The translations under genes and the position numbers were made by a program. The notes under the pieces are model-generated. The model was not told where the DNA came from. It did no database searches and worked only from the letters and a program-made list of their open reading frames with translations. Shown here piece after piece: positions 26,418 through 34,538 of a stretch of 64,000 bases of DNA. Position 1 is the first letter of the stretch, and each line of letters starts with the position of its first letter. The stretch is from Dolichospermum compactum NIES-806. Its GTDB lineage: Bacteria > Cyanobacteriota > Cyanobacteriia > Cyanobacteriales > Nostocaceae. Where the stretch lies: the NCBI RefSeq assembly GCF_002368115.1, contig NZ_AP018316.1, positions 2,700,569-2,764,568 on the forward strand. The letters are read 5' to 3'.

Positions 26418-27809
26418 TTATGTTCCTGTGAGTTTTCGCATTTCTTCTTCTGAAAGCATTTCGTTAATATCGTTGCCCATTTTTACCGTTTTACCTTTTG
26501 CACCCATTTTCACGGTTTTCCGAGTTCCATCGGAGATTTTTTTGGTTTTTCGGAGTTCTTCTTGGGCGTTGTTTAAGGATTCTGTCATGTCCTTATTGCC
26601 GATTTTCATGGTCATGCGTCGGGCTGTTTCTAATATTTGTTCGGCTTTTTGTGGATCATGTTCGGCTATTTTTGTGGCTTGGTTGACGAGGTTGGCTATG
26701 TTGCATTGTTGGACATAATCCATGACTTCTTGATTGACTTGGGCTGCATTTTCCTGTCCGGGAACGAATTGAATAATTAGGTTTTGTGGTGGAAGTTCAC
26801 CACGTATTTTTTGTCCGGGTATGTCGTAAGTGATCCCAAGTTGGGCGATACGCACACGAGTAGCGGGGCGATTATTAATAGTAAATTCGAGGATAAATAT
26901 GGTTTCGTCGTTAGCGATCGCATTCCCTAAAGGATGAGGATCTTGATTAATGGGAAATTCGGCTTGGGTAGGGTAAGCGCGAACAATTCTAGTCAGTTCT
27001 ACTCCCTTAACTGTTTTCACTGTTAGGGCTAGGTTGGTGATCACTTCTTGTTGGGCTTGGCTATATTCGTCTATAATTTTGTTGGGTAAATCAAGGATAG
27101 AAATTTGTGTACCTATGGCTGTTCCTGGGACAATATAAAGTAATTTTCCTCCTGTAGAATCGCTAAGATGGGTAAGTAGGTCTTCGTTAAATTCTCCTAC
27201 TCCTAATGCGGTAATGGGGATATTATTGGTGGCGAAATTACTAGAAATTGACCGACATTGATCTTCATCAAATGTTTGTCCATCAGTAAATAATAGGGCG
27301 CGTCTGACTGTCATTTGTTGTTCACTTAAGATATCAAATGCCCGACGTAATCCTAAACCCATGCGTGTACCACCGGAAAAGTTTCTCAGGTTGTTAATAG
27401 CATTTTCTAGTTGATTAATTTCTGTAGCACTGGTTAAACCGATAGTTTGGGAAGCGTTATCATCAAATTGGACTATAGCAATGCGATCGCTGGTGGTCAA
27501 TTTTCCCGAACGGACTAATGCTAATAAGGATTCAATGACTATATCTATTTTGGATTTTCCTCCTGTAACCTGTTGATATGCTTGTCCGTCTTGTTGATAA
27601 GTAATCCCCGTTGGTTTTGACTCTCCTGATACTACTTCATACATTGAACCACTGGTATCAATAACAAAGGTAAATGTGGTATGTGGGGAACTTGTAGCGA
27701 CATCTTTAGTAGGACGTAATTTCAACATCACAAATAATTTTTGTGCTGCTGTCTCTGCTGGCATAAATTCCCGATGGGGAGTAATACTAATGTTAAGATT
27801 ATTCTGCAT
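26418..27809 (-). CDS. vWA-domain protein with C-terminal TVKMG repeats
   Basis: 463 residues. A short N-terminal strand (ISITPHREFMPA) is followed by a von Willebrand A domain at about 45-235 with an intact MIDAS: DTSGSMYEV, SGGTRMGLG and LFTDGQTFDED. A beta domain and a helical segment follow. The tail contains two copies of KTVKMG in RKTVKMGAKGKTVKMG, which look like phosphothreonine acceptor/FHA ligand sites. No signal peptide, so probably cytosolic. It is flanked by FHA and vWA genes in the same direction. A metal-dependent adhesion or scaffold role is inferred; the partner is not known. Confidence 0.9.
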   Translation of the reverse strand: MQNNLNISITPHREFMPAETAAQKLFVMLKLRPTKDVATSSPHTTFTFVIDTSGSMYEVVSGESKPTGITYQQDGQAYQQVTGGKSKIDIVIESLLALVRSGKLTTSDRIAIVQFDDNASQTIGLTSATEINQLENAINNLRNFSGGTRMGLGLRRAFDILSEQQMTVRRALLFTDGQTFDEDQCRSISSNFATNNIPITALGVGEFNEDLLTHLSDSTGGKLLYIVPGTAIGTQISILDLPNKIIDEYSQAQQEVITNLALTVKTVKGVELTRIVRAYPTQAEFPINQDPHPLGNAIANDETIFILEFTINNRPATRVRIAQLGITYDIPGQKIRGELPPQNLIIQFVPGQENAAQVNQEVMDYVQQCNIANLVNQATKIAEHDPQKAEQILETARRMTMKIGNKDMTESLNNAQEELRKTKKISDGTRKTVKMGAKGKTVKMGNDINEMLSEEEMRKLTGT

Positions 27810-27830
27810 TTTTCTTTCCTAATTGAATAA

Positions 27831-28214
27831 TTAAATAAAATTTAAAGGAGGAAGCATACCAAATTGAGGTTCTATATTTGATAAATCTGGATCAATTATT
27901 TTCGGTATTTCCTGATTTCCTGTCTCATGGAGTTTATCAATATTTTCCTCTATTAATAACCGCAAATTAAGAGTCAGAGAACTAAATCTATAGCCTTCTT
28001 TAATATCCTCTACCCAAGTTTGAATAATGTTGTTGAGTTGATGATCTTTAATTGCTGATAGGCTGAGATTTTGTAAGGTTGTGCGGATATCTTCTTTGAT
28101 AGCAGGGGTAAAAATCTGTTCTGGCATATCTTCTTGATTTGGGGTTAAATCTAAGGTGTAAGTATATTGATCTGGGGAGTTTTTAACTTGGAGATTAAAT
28201 GTATATTTAACCAT
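27831..28214 (-). CDS. Conserved island protein of unknown function
   Basis: 127 residues, mixed alpha/beta, no signal peptide. It begins with beta strands (YTFNLQVKNSPDQYTYTLDL) and has a helical centre (IRTTLQNLSLSAIKDHQLNN) and a hydrophobic Pro-rich end (MLPPLNFI). I do not recognise a family. Its start overlaps the end of the upstream membrane vWA gene by 8 nt and it lies 21 bp before the next vWA gene, so it is translationally coupled and probably a dedicated small partner of those two. Confidence 0.75.
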   Translation of the reverse strand: MVKYTFNLQVKNSPDQYTYTLDLTPNQEDMPEQIFTPAIKEDIRTTLQNLSLSAIKDHQLNNIIQTWVEDIKEGYRFSSLTLNLRLLIEENIDKLHETGNQEIPKIIDPDLSNIEPQFGMLPPLNFI

Positions 28215-29673
28215 TTGCGGTAAGGGTTTTATCTTTAACTTCTATAGTGATTTGTCCTAATTTGCGGGTATCACCGACTTTTAGATCTTGACTGGTTTTT
28301 TTCATGTTTTTTATAGCTGCATACTCTTGATCAAATTGCATAATAATGTTTTCTCCTTCTTTAAAGATTTTAGCAGTAATCGGTGTAAATCCATCGGAGG
28401 CATTTAAGGGAATTTCTACATTTAAGGAACTACCAATTAAAATTGGCTTTGTCCCTAATAAATATGTGGTTTGTTCCGTTGCAGTCCAATTTACTAATAA
28501 ATATGGTTGTGATTCTAACTGCTTTTGTTCTATCCAAGCTATCATTAAACCAGTGAAAAATCCTATAATAGACGTACCGGATAAACGCCCCAAAACATCA
28601 CCGAAAATACTGGCTGTAATTAAGAAACCACTACCACCAATTCCTCCCCCAATTGTTCCACCTAATAAAGCATTTTTGAGGTTTAAATTGGGAACAAAAA
28701 ACCTAGTTCCTACTCCTACTAATGCACCGACAATTACCCAGCCTGCAATTCTGCCAATTATTTCTAAAACAGCTATATTAGAGAGAGGTAAAAATACAAT
28801 TTGTCCGGTTGCACCTGCTATCATTCCCGCAGCCAGACTACCACAAATACTAATAATACCTTTATTTGTTGTTAATAAGGGAAGGCGCATATAGCGGTTT
28901 TGTCCCATAATTAAAGCTAGGTATATTCCCATAGCTAAAAATGCTGTCCAACCACCCATGCGTAATACTGAATAGGTGATACTGTAGTTTTCGCTGGAAT
29001 CAGATTCAACTAATTGTTTATAAATTGCCGCTTCTGCGTTGCGAAAGGCTTGCTCAAATTGACCGGAATTAGCATAAAATACTAATGAGCGATCGCCTGT
29101 AATTTGAGTTAAATAATTTATATCTGCATCCCCTGTAGCAACTGAAATTAGTTTTACTCCCATGTTTCTGGCAGCTAGGGCTGAATTATAGGCAAAATTC
29201 GGATCATCTGGGATACCATCGGTAAATAAAATGATGTTTTTATCTAATGCGGTTGTTTGTAATTCTCCCATGGCTGCGTTGATACCTTCAGCCATTGGTG
29301 TACTCCCATTTTCTGATAGAGTATCAATGGCATTTTTTAAGGTGTTAGCGTCGTTTGTGAGTGGGGTGGCGGTTTTAATTTCTAGTCCAAAACTGACTAC
29401 TGCCAGTTGATCTTTTTGTAAGTCACGACGTTCTATAAATTTGCTGGCTGCTGTTTTGACTTCTGTTAATTTTCCATCACTCATACTTGAGGATGCGTCA
29501 ATTAATAAAACTATGACTTGGGGAGTGACGGGAGAAGTTGGGTTTGGTTTAGCTTTGGTTAAGGCTAAAAATGGTTCTCCTAATAGGATTGCGGCTGTCA
29601 GACATCCACTAGCACCGTATAATCCAAATAGTAGGGGTTTGTTGTTTTTTAATTGATTAAATAGGTTAAGCAT
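28207..29673 (-). CDS. Membrane vWA protein with C-terminal FHA-like domain
   Basis: 488 residues. An N-terminal span (PLLFGLYGASGCLTAAILLG) is followed by a vWA domain at about 50-220 with MIDAS residues in LLIDASSSMSDG, STPMAEG and LFTDGIPDD. Then comes a block of about five Gly-rich membrane helices (about 235-385, including GTIGGGIGGSGFLI) and a C-terminal ~95-residue beta domain (TKPILIGSSLNVEIPL, KVGDTRKLGQITIEV) that looks FHA-like. The membrane block resembles that of the protein at 32860-34011. The vWA part probably lies outside the cytoplasm or in the lumen. Confidence 0.88.
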   Translation of the reverse strand: MLNLFNQLKNNKPLLFGLYGASGCLTAAILLGEPFLALTKAKPNPTSPVTPQVIVLLIDASSSMSDGKLTEVKTAASKFIERRDLQKDQLAVVSFGLEIKTATPLTNDANTLKNAIDTLSENGSTPMAEGINAAMGELQTTALDKNIILFTDGIPDDPNFAYNSALAARNMGVKLISVATGDADINYLTQITGDRSLVFYANSGQFEQAFRNAEAAIYKQLVESDSSENYSITYSVLRMGGWTAFLAMGIYLALIMGQNRYMRLPLLTTNKGIISICGSLAAGMIAGATGQIVFLPLSNIAVLEIIGRIAGWVIVGALVGVGTRFFVPNLNLKNALLGGTIGGGIGGSGFLITASIFGDVLGRLSGTSIIGFFTGLMIAWIEQKQLESQPYLLVNWTATEQTTYLLGTKPILIGSSLNVEIPLNASDGFTPITAKIFKEGENIIMQFDQEYAAIKNMKKTSQDLKVGDTRKLGQITIEVKDKTLTANG

Positions 29674-29708
29674 ACTGTTTATTAAAGATTGTTTTTTAAT
29701 ATAAATTA

Positions 29709-30644
29709 TTAATCGGCATCAGATATTTTTTCATTACTATATATTTTCCATGTACCATTTTCTTTTGCAAAAAAATAGATATAATCAATTTGATATTCAC
29801 CAGAATTTGTTTTATCAATTCCTTTTTCACCTTGTAAATATAATTCTTCTATAATTCTAACTTTAATATATGGTCTGCTTCCAGAACTAGAAAAACCCAT
29901 AACATTGGTAATTTCTGATTTATTATATGTATAGTAACGATTATATTTTTGTAACCAATCTATTGAACCATCTTCACCTCCCACTCTTTGATAAAGTTTT
30001 CCTGTAGCTAGTTCATTTAATAAATCTCTATCAAAAGGTGGCGCAAATATGCGGGGTTTTGCTGCGTACCATTTCTGGACTAATTCTAATGCTTGTTCTT
30101 GAGAAATATCATTTTCTGGTTGGAGATTATCATTTTCTAAACTAGATTGAGAATTATTATTTTCAGAAGTATTTTCAGGAGTATTTTCAGGATTGTTAGT
30201 AGGTGATGCAGTAGGAGTACTAGAAGCAGTTTCTAAAAGTCCTAAACTCATTTTTAAATCAAAGGTTTTTGCCCCTTGAGGTGCAGCAACTTGAATAACA
30301 TATTTACCGTTTTTAGATAACTCTCCACCTTTGAGAATTTCATTATCTGGACTAAATACCCAAAGACAAACATCCGCATCAGTGCTATAACTTAATTTCT
30401 GTCCTGTTGTTGCTGTAAAGGTATAGCCAATATTTTTACTAGCACTAACTTGACCAGATTTAGTAATTGTACTTTCATTTAATGCAACTGTTTCTACATC
30501 TTTTCCACTCAAGGATACCATAGGTTTCTCAGCACAACCAGAGGAACTGATAGCATTAGAAGAAAGATTGGTTAGAGGATTTTCTATGGTTTGACAACCG
30601 ATAATTGATAGACAGGTAGAGTACACAATTAACTTTTTAAACAT
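29709..30644 (-). CDS. Lipoprotein with ARC6/IMS-like C-terminal domain
   Basis: 311 residues. Signal peptide with lipobox (TCLSIIGCQT), so the mature N-terminal Cys19-type residue should be lipidated. Domain 1 (about 40-140) has beta strands around YTFTATTGQKLSY and VCLWVFSPDNEI. A low-complexity Asn/Glu/Thr linker (about 150-185) follows. The C-terminal domain begins QEQALELVQKWYAAK and ends WKIYSNEKI, matching the ARC6-like IMS (formerly DUF4101) pattern. Domain 1 is homologous to that of the next lipoprotein (30686-31633). Both are encoded within the minus-strand island among the vWA genes. Confidence 0.85.
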   Translation of the reverse strand: MFKKLIVYSTCLSIIGCQTIENPLTNLSSNAISSSGCAEKPMVSLSGKDVETVALNESTITKSGQVSASKNIGYTFTATTGQKLSYSTDADVCLWVFSPDNEILKGGELSKNGKYVIQVAAPQGAKTFDLKMSLGLLETASSTPTASPTNNPENTPENTSENNNSQSSLENDNLQPENDISQEQALELVQKWYAAKPRIFAPPFDRDLLNELATGKLYQRVGGEDGSIDWLQKYNRYYTYNKSEITNVMGFSSSGSRPYIKVRIIEELYLQGEKGIDKTNSGEYQIDYIYFFAKENGTWKIYSNEKISDAD

Positions 30645-30685
30645 ATTAAATCATCTCAGGTTTGCTAAACAAGAATTAATTTTCA

Positions 30686-31633
30686 TCATGGTTCAGATTT
30701 ATCATTAATTAACCATGTATTATTACTTTGATTCCATATTAAATAAATACGACTGCGAGAATCTTGAACAGTTCTCCCATCATTCATATAATACCATAAC
30801 TCCGCATCTAAAGTAACATTATTACCATTATCATTGACAGTTTTAACATCACCAATCTTTATTTCTTTAACACTATCCCACCATTGTTGATATTCTGCAT
30901 AAGTACCAGAATATTTATTTTTAAACTGATTTGATAGTTGATTCCGTGTTTGACTATATTCACGGTTGTTTAGAGATAAATAATGATTTCTAATAAAATC
31001 AGCCGCATCTTTTCTGGGGGAATTTTCTATATTAGTTTGACTGGTTTCTAAAGGTATTGGTTGTGCTGATGATAACGATTGGTCTGCATCGTTTTGTAAT
31101 TGCAATCCTAAATCAAAGGTAGTAGAACCGCCCATAGCAGCAACTTGAACAGTATACTTACCATCAAGAGGTAAAATAGGATTAGTAATTAATTGATTGT
31201 CTGGGGTATAAACCCAAATACAAATATCTTGATTAGTTTTATAAACCAGTTTGTCACCTGATTTAGCTGTAAAAGTATAGCCAAGTGATTTATTATTAGT
31301 CACCATACCTGTTTCCTTCATAGCTTGAGAACCCAGAGAAATAGGTTTAACATTGTTGGTTTCTAAAACTGCTGTTGGTTGAGTAGGACATTGGGAAGTA
31401 ATTACTTGATTTACTGGCTGATTTTGAGAACAAGCAGTGAGAAAATAAAGACTCAAAGAAAATAATATTGGGCGAATATAATTCGCGGCTACACAGGCGA
31501 AGTCCGCCTTCGCGGACTGAGGAAAAAAGAGAGTCTTTAAACCCACGCAGGTGGGTTTTGTCTGTGTAGACGTGTTCGCGCCAGCGTGCCGGAGGCATCT
31601 TTCTAATCGCCGATGTTTTCCAAATACACCCAT
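30686..31633 (-). CDS. Lipoprotein with NTF2-like C-terminal domain and repeat-derived N-terminus
   Basis: Lipobox LTAC follows a hydrophobic stretch (ILFSLSLYFLTACSQ). Domain 1 (YTFTAKSGDKLVYKT, ICIWVYTPDNQL) is homologous to that of the neighbouring lipoprotein. The C-terminal domain (ADFIRNHYLSLNNREYSQTR, WLINDKSEP) resembles NTF2/SnoaL-like domains seen at the end of cyanobacterial kinases. The first ~50 residues of the open frame (MGVFGKHRRLERCLRHAG and onward) are translated from a dispersed repeat (31486-31625) related to that at 40312-40610. The original start seems lost; translation may begin at 31633, or at a non-ATG codon near 31485. Confidence 0.8.
   Translation of the reverse strand: MGVFGKHRRLERCLRHAGANTSTQTKPTCVGLKTLFFPQSAKADFACVAANYIRPILFSLSLYFLTACSQNQPVNQVITSQCPTQPTAVLETNNVKPISLGSQAMKETGMVTNNKSLGYTFTAKSGDKLVYKTNQDICIWVYTPDNQLITNPILPLDGKYTVQVAAMGGSTTFDLGLQLQNDADQSLSSAQPIPLETSQTNIENSPRKDAADFIRNHYLSLNNREYSQTRNQLSNQFKNKYSGTYAEYQQWWDSVKEIKIGDVKTVNDNGNNVTLDAELWYYMNDGRTVQDSRSRIYLIWNQSNNTWLINDKSEP
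31486..31625. repeat. Dispersed repeat inserted at the 5' end of a lipoprotein gene
   Basis: Contains CGGCTACACAGGCGAAGTCC, paired stems AGTCCGCCTTCGCGGACT and AACCCACGCAGGTGGGTT, and GCGCCAGCGTGCCGGAGG. The same modules occur at 40312-40610. It lies in frame with the lipoprotein gene. Confidence 0.8.
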
Positions 31634-31637
31634 ATTA

Positions 31638-32933
31638 TTAGTCCCTTTGTGCTTCTGCTTTTAAATGTTTTCCCCAGTAGTGAAAAGGGACTATTCCAAA
31701 AATTATGACTATAAATAACACCGATATGACCATGACCAGACGTACTCCCAAAGGCAGCGATCGCCCAAATACAGGCATAATATATTCTATGATTGGCGAC
31801 TCCTTGGCTTTACCATCTTGAGAACTTACTTTCACCTGAACTTTGTGCTTAGAACCCCTTTCTGCATTAGGTTGAGTAAAGGTAATTTCATACTCTCCTA
31901 ACAACGCATTCAGAAATAATTGTAAATTCTCCGCTATCCTTTCGGCATTACCAGAAAACTCCGCAATTCCCCCTGTTAATTTGGCAATTTCCGCTAATCT
32001 TTGTTGGTCTACAAATTCTGCTTCGGGTACTTTACGTTTATTCAAATCAGCACGAGTAGCAGGTCTGCCTAATTTATATTTTACACCTAATTCCTGTGGT
32101 GTCAACCCATAACCTAAAGTATGTACTGTAATATTTTCATTGTTTTTAAGCAACTTAGTTAAAGCTGCAAAATCAGTCGCTTCATTAAGTGCATTGTGAT
32201 ATCCGTCAGACAGGAGAATTATTGATAGTCTAGGTTGTGGTTGGGAAGAATTTTCTGGTAAGTAAAATCGGGAGTCCTTAGTATTCGCTAAAAACTTGAC
32301 TGCTTTGGTTAAAGGTTCATATAAATCTGTAGACGCACAGGGACTTAAACTTGATAAATAATCCAGATTATTTTGCAGTTTAAAATCATTGGCCGCTAGA
32401 AACTTATCCAGAGTTTCTTTATTTACAATAGATTCAGGACACTTACTACCAGCTTTTCCAAAAGGAACTATAGAAATTTGGGTATTTCCACCCCGTTCAC
32501 CAGAAATTTTCGTAAATTGACGAATCGCATTAATAGCACCTGCTATTTTTTTAGTTCCTCCACTATCTACTTGATTCATACTGCCACTAAAATCTAGTAA
32601 AACTATAATCCAAGCTGGAGGAGGTACAGTTTCTTCTGGACTTTTCCAATCTTTAGGTTTAAACTTAACCTCCTTTTTATCAACCGTCAATTTAAAATTA
32701 GTATCTTCTAAACCCATTACAGGTCTATCATCTCCACCTTTGACCTTAATTCTAATTGTTACTTTCTCATCTTTGAATGTGGGACTACCAATAACTTCTG
32801 TCTTTTTTACCTGGGCTAAACTGGGACAAGCTAGAGTCAGAAGCAACAATAAAGATAGACTAAGCCTGGGGGTCCAAAAAGCGGTTGTAGTAGACAAAGC
32901 GATAATATTTTTCCTCATTGATGTCATCTCCAT
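31638..32933 (-). CDS. Secreted or membrane-anchored vWA protein
   Basis: 431 residues. Signal peptide (LSLSLLLLLTLACPSLAQ), then a short beta domain (about 40-100) and a vWA domain at about 108-330 with MIDAS residues DFSGSMNQV, SSLSPCASTDLYEP and LLSDGYHNA. A C-terminal single membrane helix (LVMVISVLFIVIIFGIVPF) and basic tail follow. The bulk should be periplasmic. The start (ATG 32933, or 32918/32927) overlaps the end of the upstream FHA membrane gene by 59-74 nt in another frame, implying coupled translation. Confidence 0.9.
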   Translation of the reverse strand: MEMTSMRKNIIALSTTTAFWTPRLSLSLLLLLTLACPSLAQVKKTEVIGSPTFKDEKVTIRIKVKGGDDRPVMGLEDTNFKLTVDKKEVKFKPKDWKSPEETVPPPAWIIVLLDFSGSMNQVDSGGTKKIAGAINAIRQFTKISGERGGNTQISIVPFGKAGSKCPESIVNKETLDKFLAANDFKLQNNLDYLSSLSPCASTDLYEPLTKAVKFLANTKDSRFYLPENSSQPQPRLSIILLSDGYHNALNEATDFAALTKLLKNNENITVHTLGYGLTPQELGVKYKLGRPATRADLNKRKVPEAEFVDQQRLAEIAKLTGGIAEFSGNAERIAENLQLFLNALLGEYEITFTQPNAERGSKHKVQVKVSSQDGKAKESPIIEYIMPVFGRSLPLGVRLVMVISVLFIVIIFGIVPFHYWGKHLKAEAQRD

Positions 32934-34011
32934 TAATGGTGTAAAAAGTCAATACATAATTATGCTTCAAAGGGATAATCTTCCGTGATTTTATACGGAC
33001 ACTATTTATTTCTATGGTATGAAAGAACTGTTTATCAGGAATGAGAAGGGTTGTCCGGTTCTGTAATTGAATATCAGCAACATGGGGAGGTAGACCAGGA
33101 ATAGAAATAGTATTGTCAACTCTAGAACCGATGGTAATTGTCTGATTTCCGGGTAATGAGATAGATAAACCTTCTTCTATTTCATCCTCATTCAGACTAT
33201 CATGTAGTGTGACAAAGGAAAGCACCGATTTATTAATGTAGGGATAAGATTGGTTAAGGGTGGGTGAGTCTGTTAGGGAGTCTGTGGATAGTTCCGAGTC
33301 TTGAACATGATCTTTAATTTCTGGGTTAATGTCTGGTTTGATTTCTGGTTTAATTTCCCTATACTCAAAACCACTACCAGCCCGCAAAGCCGCGAGATAA
33401 CTGGGAGAATTAGTGAGACTAAAAACGCCACCTAGTAATAAACCTAAAATAGAAAAACCAATAGGATCTTCTATACCTTTAAATTCTGCCGGCATTGTTC
33501 CCAACATTAAGCGAATGATTTCAAATATAATTGCTGCTGCAAAACTCGCCCCACTTGCAGCAATGATGCTGGTTTTTAATCTTTGTTGAAAGCGTTTTTT
33601 ACTCCCCGCTTCCATACTATACCAACGCCAACTTAAACCCTCTGCAATACCCACAGAACTACCAATTAATAACCATCCTAATGTTCTCACAATGGGAGTA
33701 GGTACACGAATAATTGGTAAAAACAGGATTTGGGACATAATACCAGCAATTAACCCAGAAAGTATCCCTAATCCCAAGGCTATTAATAGGGGCTTTTGTG
33801 CGGTTTGAAAACTGCGTTTTGGTCTGGTGGGGTTGCTGATAAATATTTCATTCATCACCATACCAAAAGCTAAGGAAACTGCTATACAGGGAAATAAAGT
33901 AATTTCGGGAAACTGTTTAAATAACCCCAAGTCTGTGAGGAAAAATTGACCTATATTCCAGCCTATTAAGGCTGATGTGATGCCGGCTAGTATGTAAAGG
34001 TAGATTCTCAT
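32860..34011 (-). CDS. Polytopic membrane protein with C-terminal FHA-like domain
   Basis: 383 residues. About six to seven hydrophobic helices (residues 1-215), including LIALGLGILSGLIAGIMSQI, TLGWLLIGSSVGIAEG and GFSILGLLLGGVFSL, closely related in layout to the membrane block of 28207-29673. A linker with IKPEIKPDINPEIK repeats and Ser/Thr/Asp residues follows, then a beta domain from about 270 to the end (LPGNQTITIGSRVDNTISIP, PPHVADIQLQNRTTLLIP) resembling FHA but without the canonical SRNH and STNG residues. First gene of the vWA half of the island; a ~530-bp repeat-bearing gap precedes it. Confidence 0.85.
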   Translation of the reverse strand: MRIYLYILAGITSALIGWNIGQFFLTDLGLFKQFPEITLFPCIAVSLAFGMVMNEIFISNPTRPKRSFQTAQKPLLIALGLGILSGLIAGIMSQILFLPIIRVPTPIVRTLGWLLIGSSVGIAEGLSWRWYSMEAGSKKRFQQRLKTSIIAASGASFAAAIIFEIIRLMLGTMPAEFKGIEDPIGFSILGLLLGGVFSLTNSPSYLAALRAGSGFEYREIKPEIKPDINPEIKDHVQDSELSTDSLTDSPTLNQSYPYINKSVLSFVTLHDSLNEDEIEEGLSISLPGNQTITIGSRVDNTISIPGLPPHVADIQLQNRTTLLIPDKQFFHTIEINSVRIKSRKIIPLKHNYVLTFYTINGDDINEEKYYRFVYYNRFLDPQA

Positions 34012-34168
34012 ATTTGGTGTATATTTTGATTGCTTAAATATTAATTTTTAGGGATAAGGGTGTAAATTGAGTTTTTTATTGCGACAACCAACGATTAGTT
34101 CCATCTTTGTAATTATACTAATTGCTATGGAATAATCGTTAGTTAATGATTTAAAAAGTAATTATACC

Positions 34169-34244
34169 GTAGGTTGGGTTGAGGAACGAAACCCAACATT
34201 ATCAAGGATTTTGTTGGGTTTCGCTGTCGCTCAACCCAACCTAC
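34169..34244. repeat. Paired GTTGGGTT-type palindromic repeats
   Basis: GTAGGTTGGGTTGAGGAACG with AAACCCAAC is followed by GTTGGGTTTCGCTGTCGC with CAACCCAACCTAC. The two elements are in opposite orientation, so the whole forms one long inverted repeat. Confidence 0.85.
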
Positions 34245-34383
34245 ATTTCCTTAACTCTTATCACCTCACCTGAATCCTTACGTTTTTGCAATTTATCATT
34301 TTTCAATGCAGTATTTATATTTTACAACAATTCAGTAATTTTTAGAAACTATTTAACCTTGAGTCAATCACGAACAAATCAGT

Positions 34384-34439
34384 CAATTGGACAGGGAATC
34401 AATTCCCTGTCTAATAGCTCAAGTCGGTTAAAACCGACT
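34384..34439. repeat. Dispersed stem-loops (GGGAATCAATTCCC; AGTCGGTTAAAACCGACT)
   Basis: Two adjacent perfect palindromes, GGGAATCAATTCCC within GACAGGGAATCAATTCCCTG, and AGTCGGTTAAAACCGACT. The first recurs in variant form at 34547-34565 and 36213-36238, each at a gene end in this island. Confidence 0.8.
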
Positions 34440-34538
34440 AATTTTTGGGATTTGCTGGTTCTATGTTACCAGGTTGTGGTTATGGGTTGGGGAATTTATT
34501 TTCCGGTGTTTTCGGGGTTGAAAGAGATTTTTTATTTG

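Larger units (their letters stand above)
34012..34538. other. Repeat-rich intergenic region inside the island
   Basis: About 530 bp between two minus-strand genes. It holds a double GTTGGGTT palindrome (34169-34244) and the dispersed stems GACAGGGAATCAATTCCCTG (34390-34409) and AGTCGGTTAAAACCGACT (34422-34439). The only open frames are repeat-derived. A promoter for the FHA/vWA half may lie near 34012-34160, but I cannot place one. Confidence 0.7.

Noticed and set aside
31347..31598. Alternative minus-strand frame over the lipoprotein start
   Set aside because: Derived from the repeat at 31486-31625 and out of frame with the lipobox.
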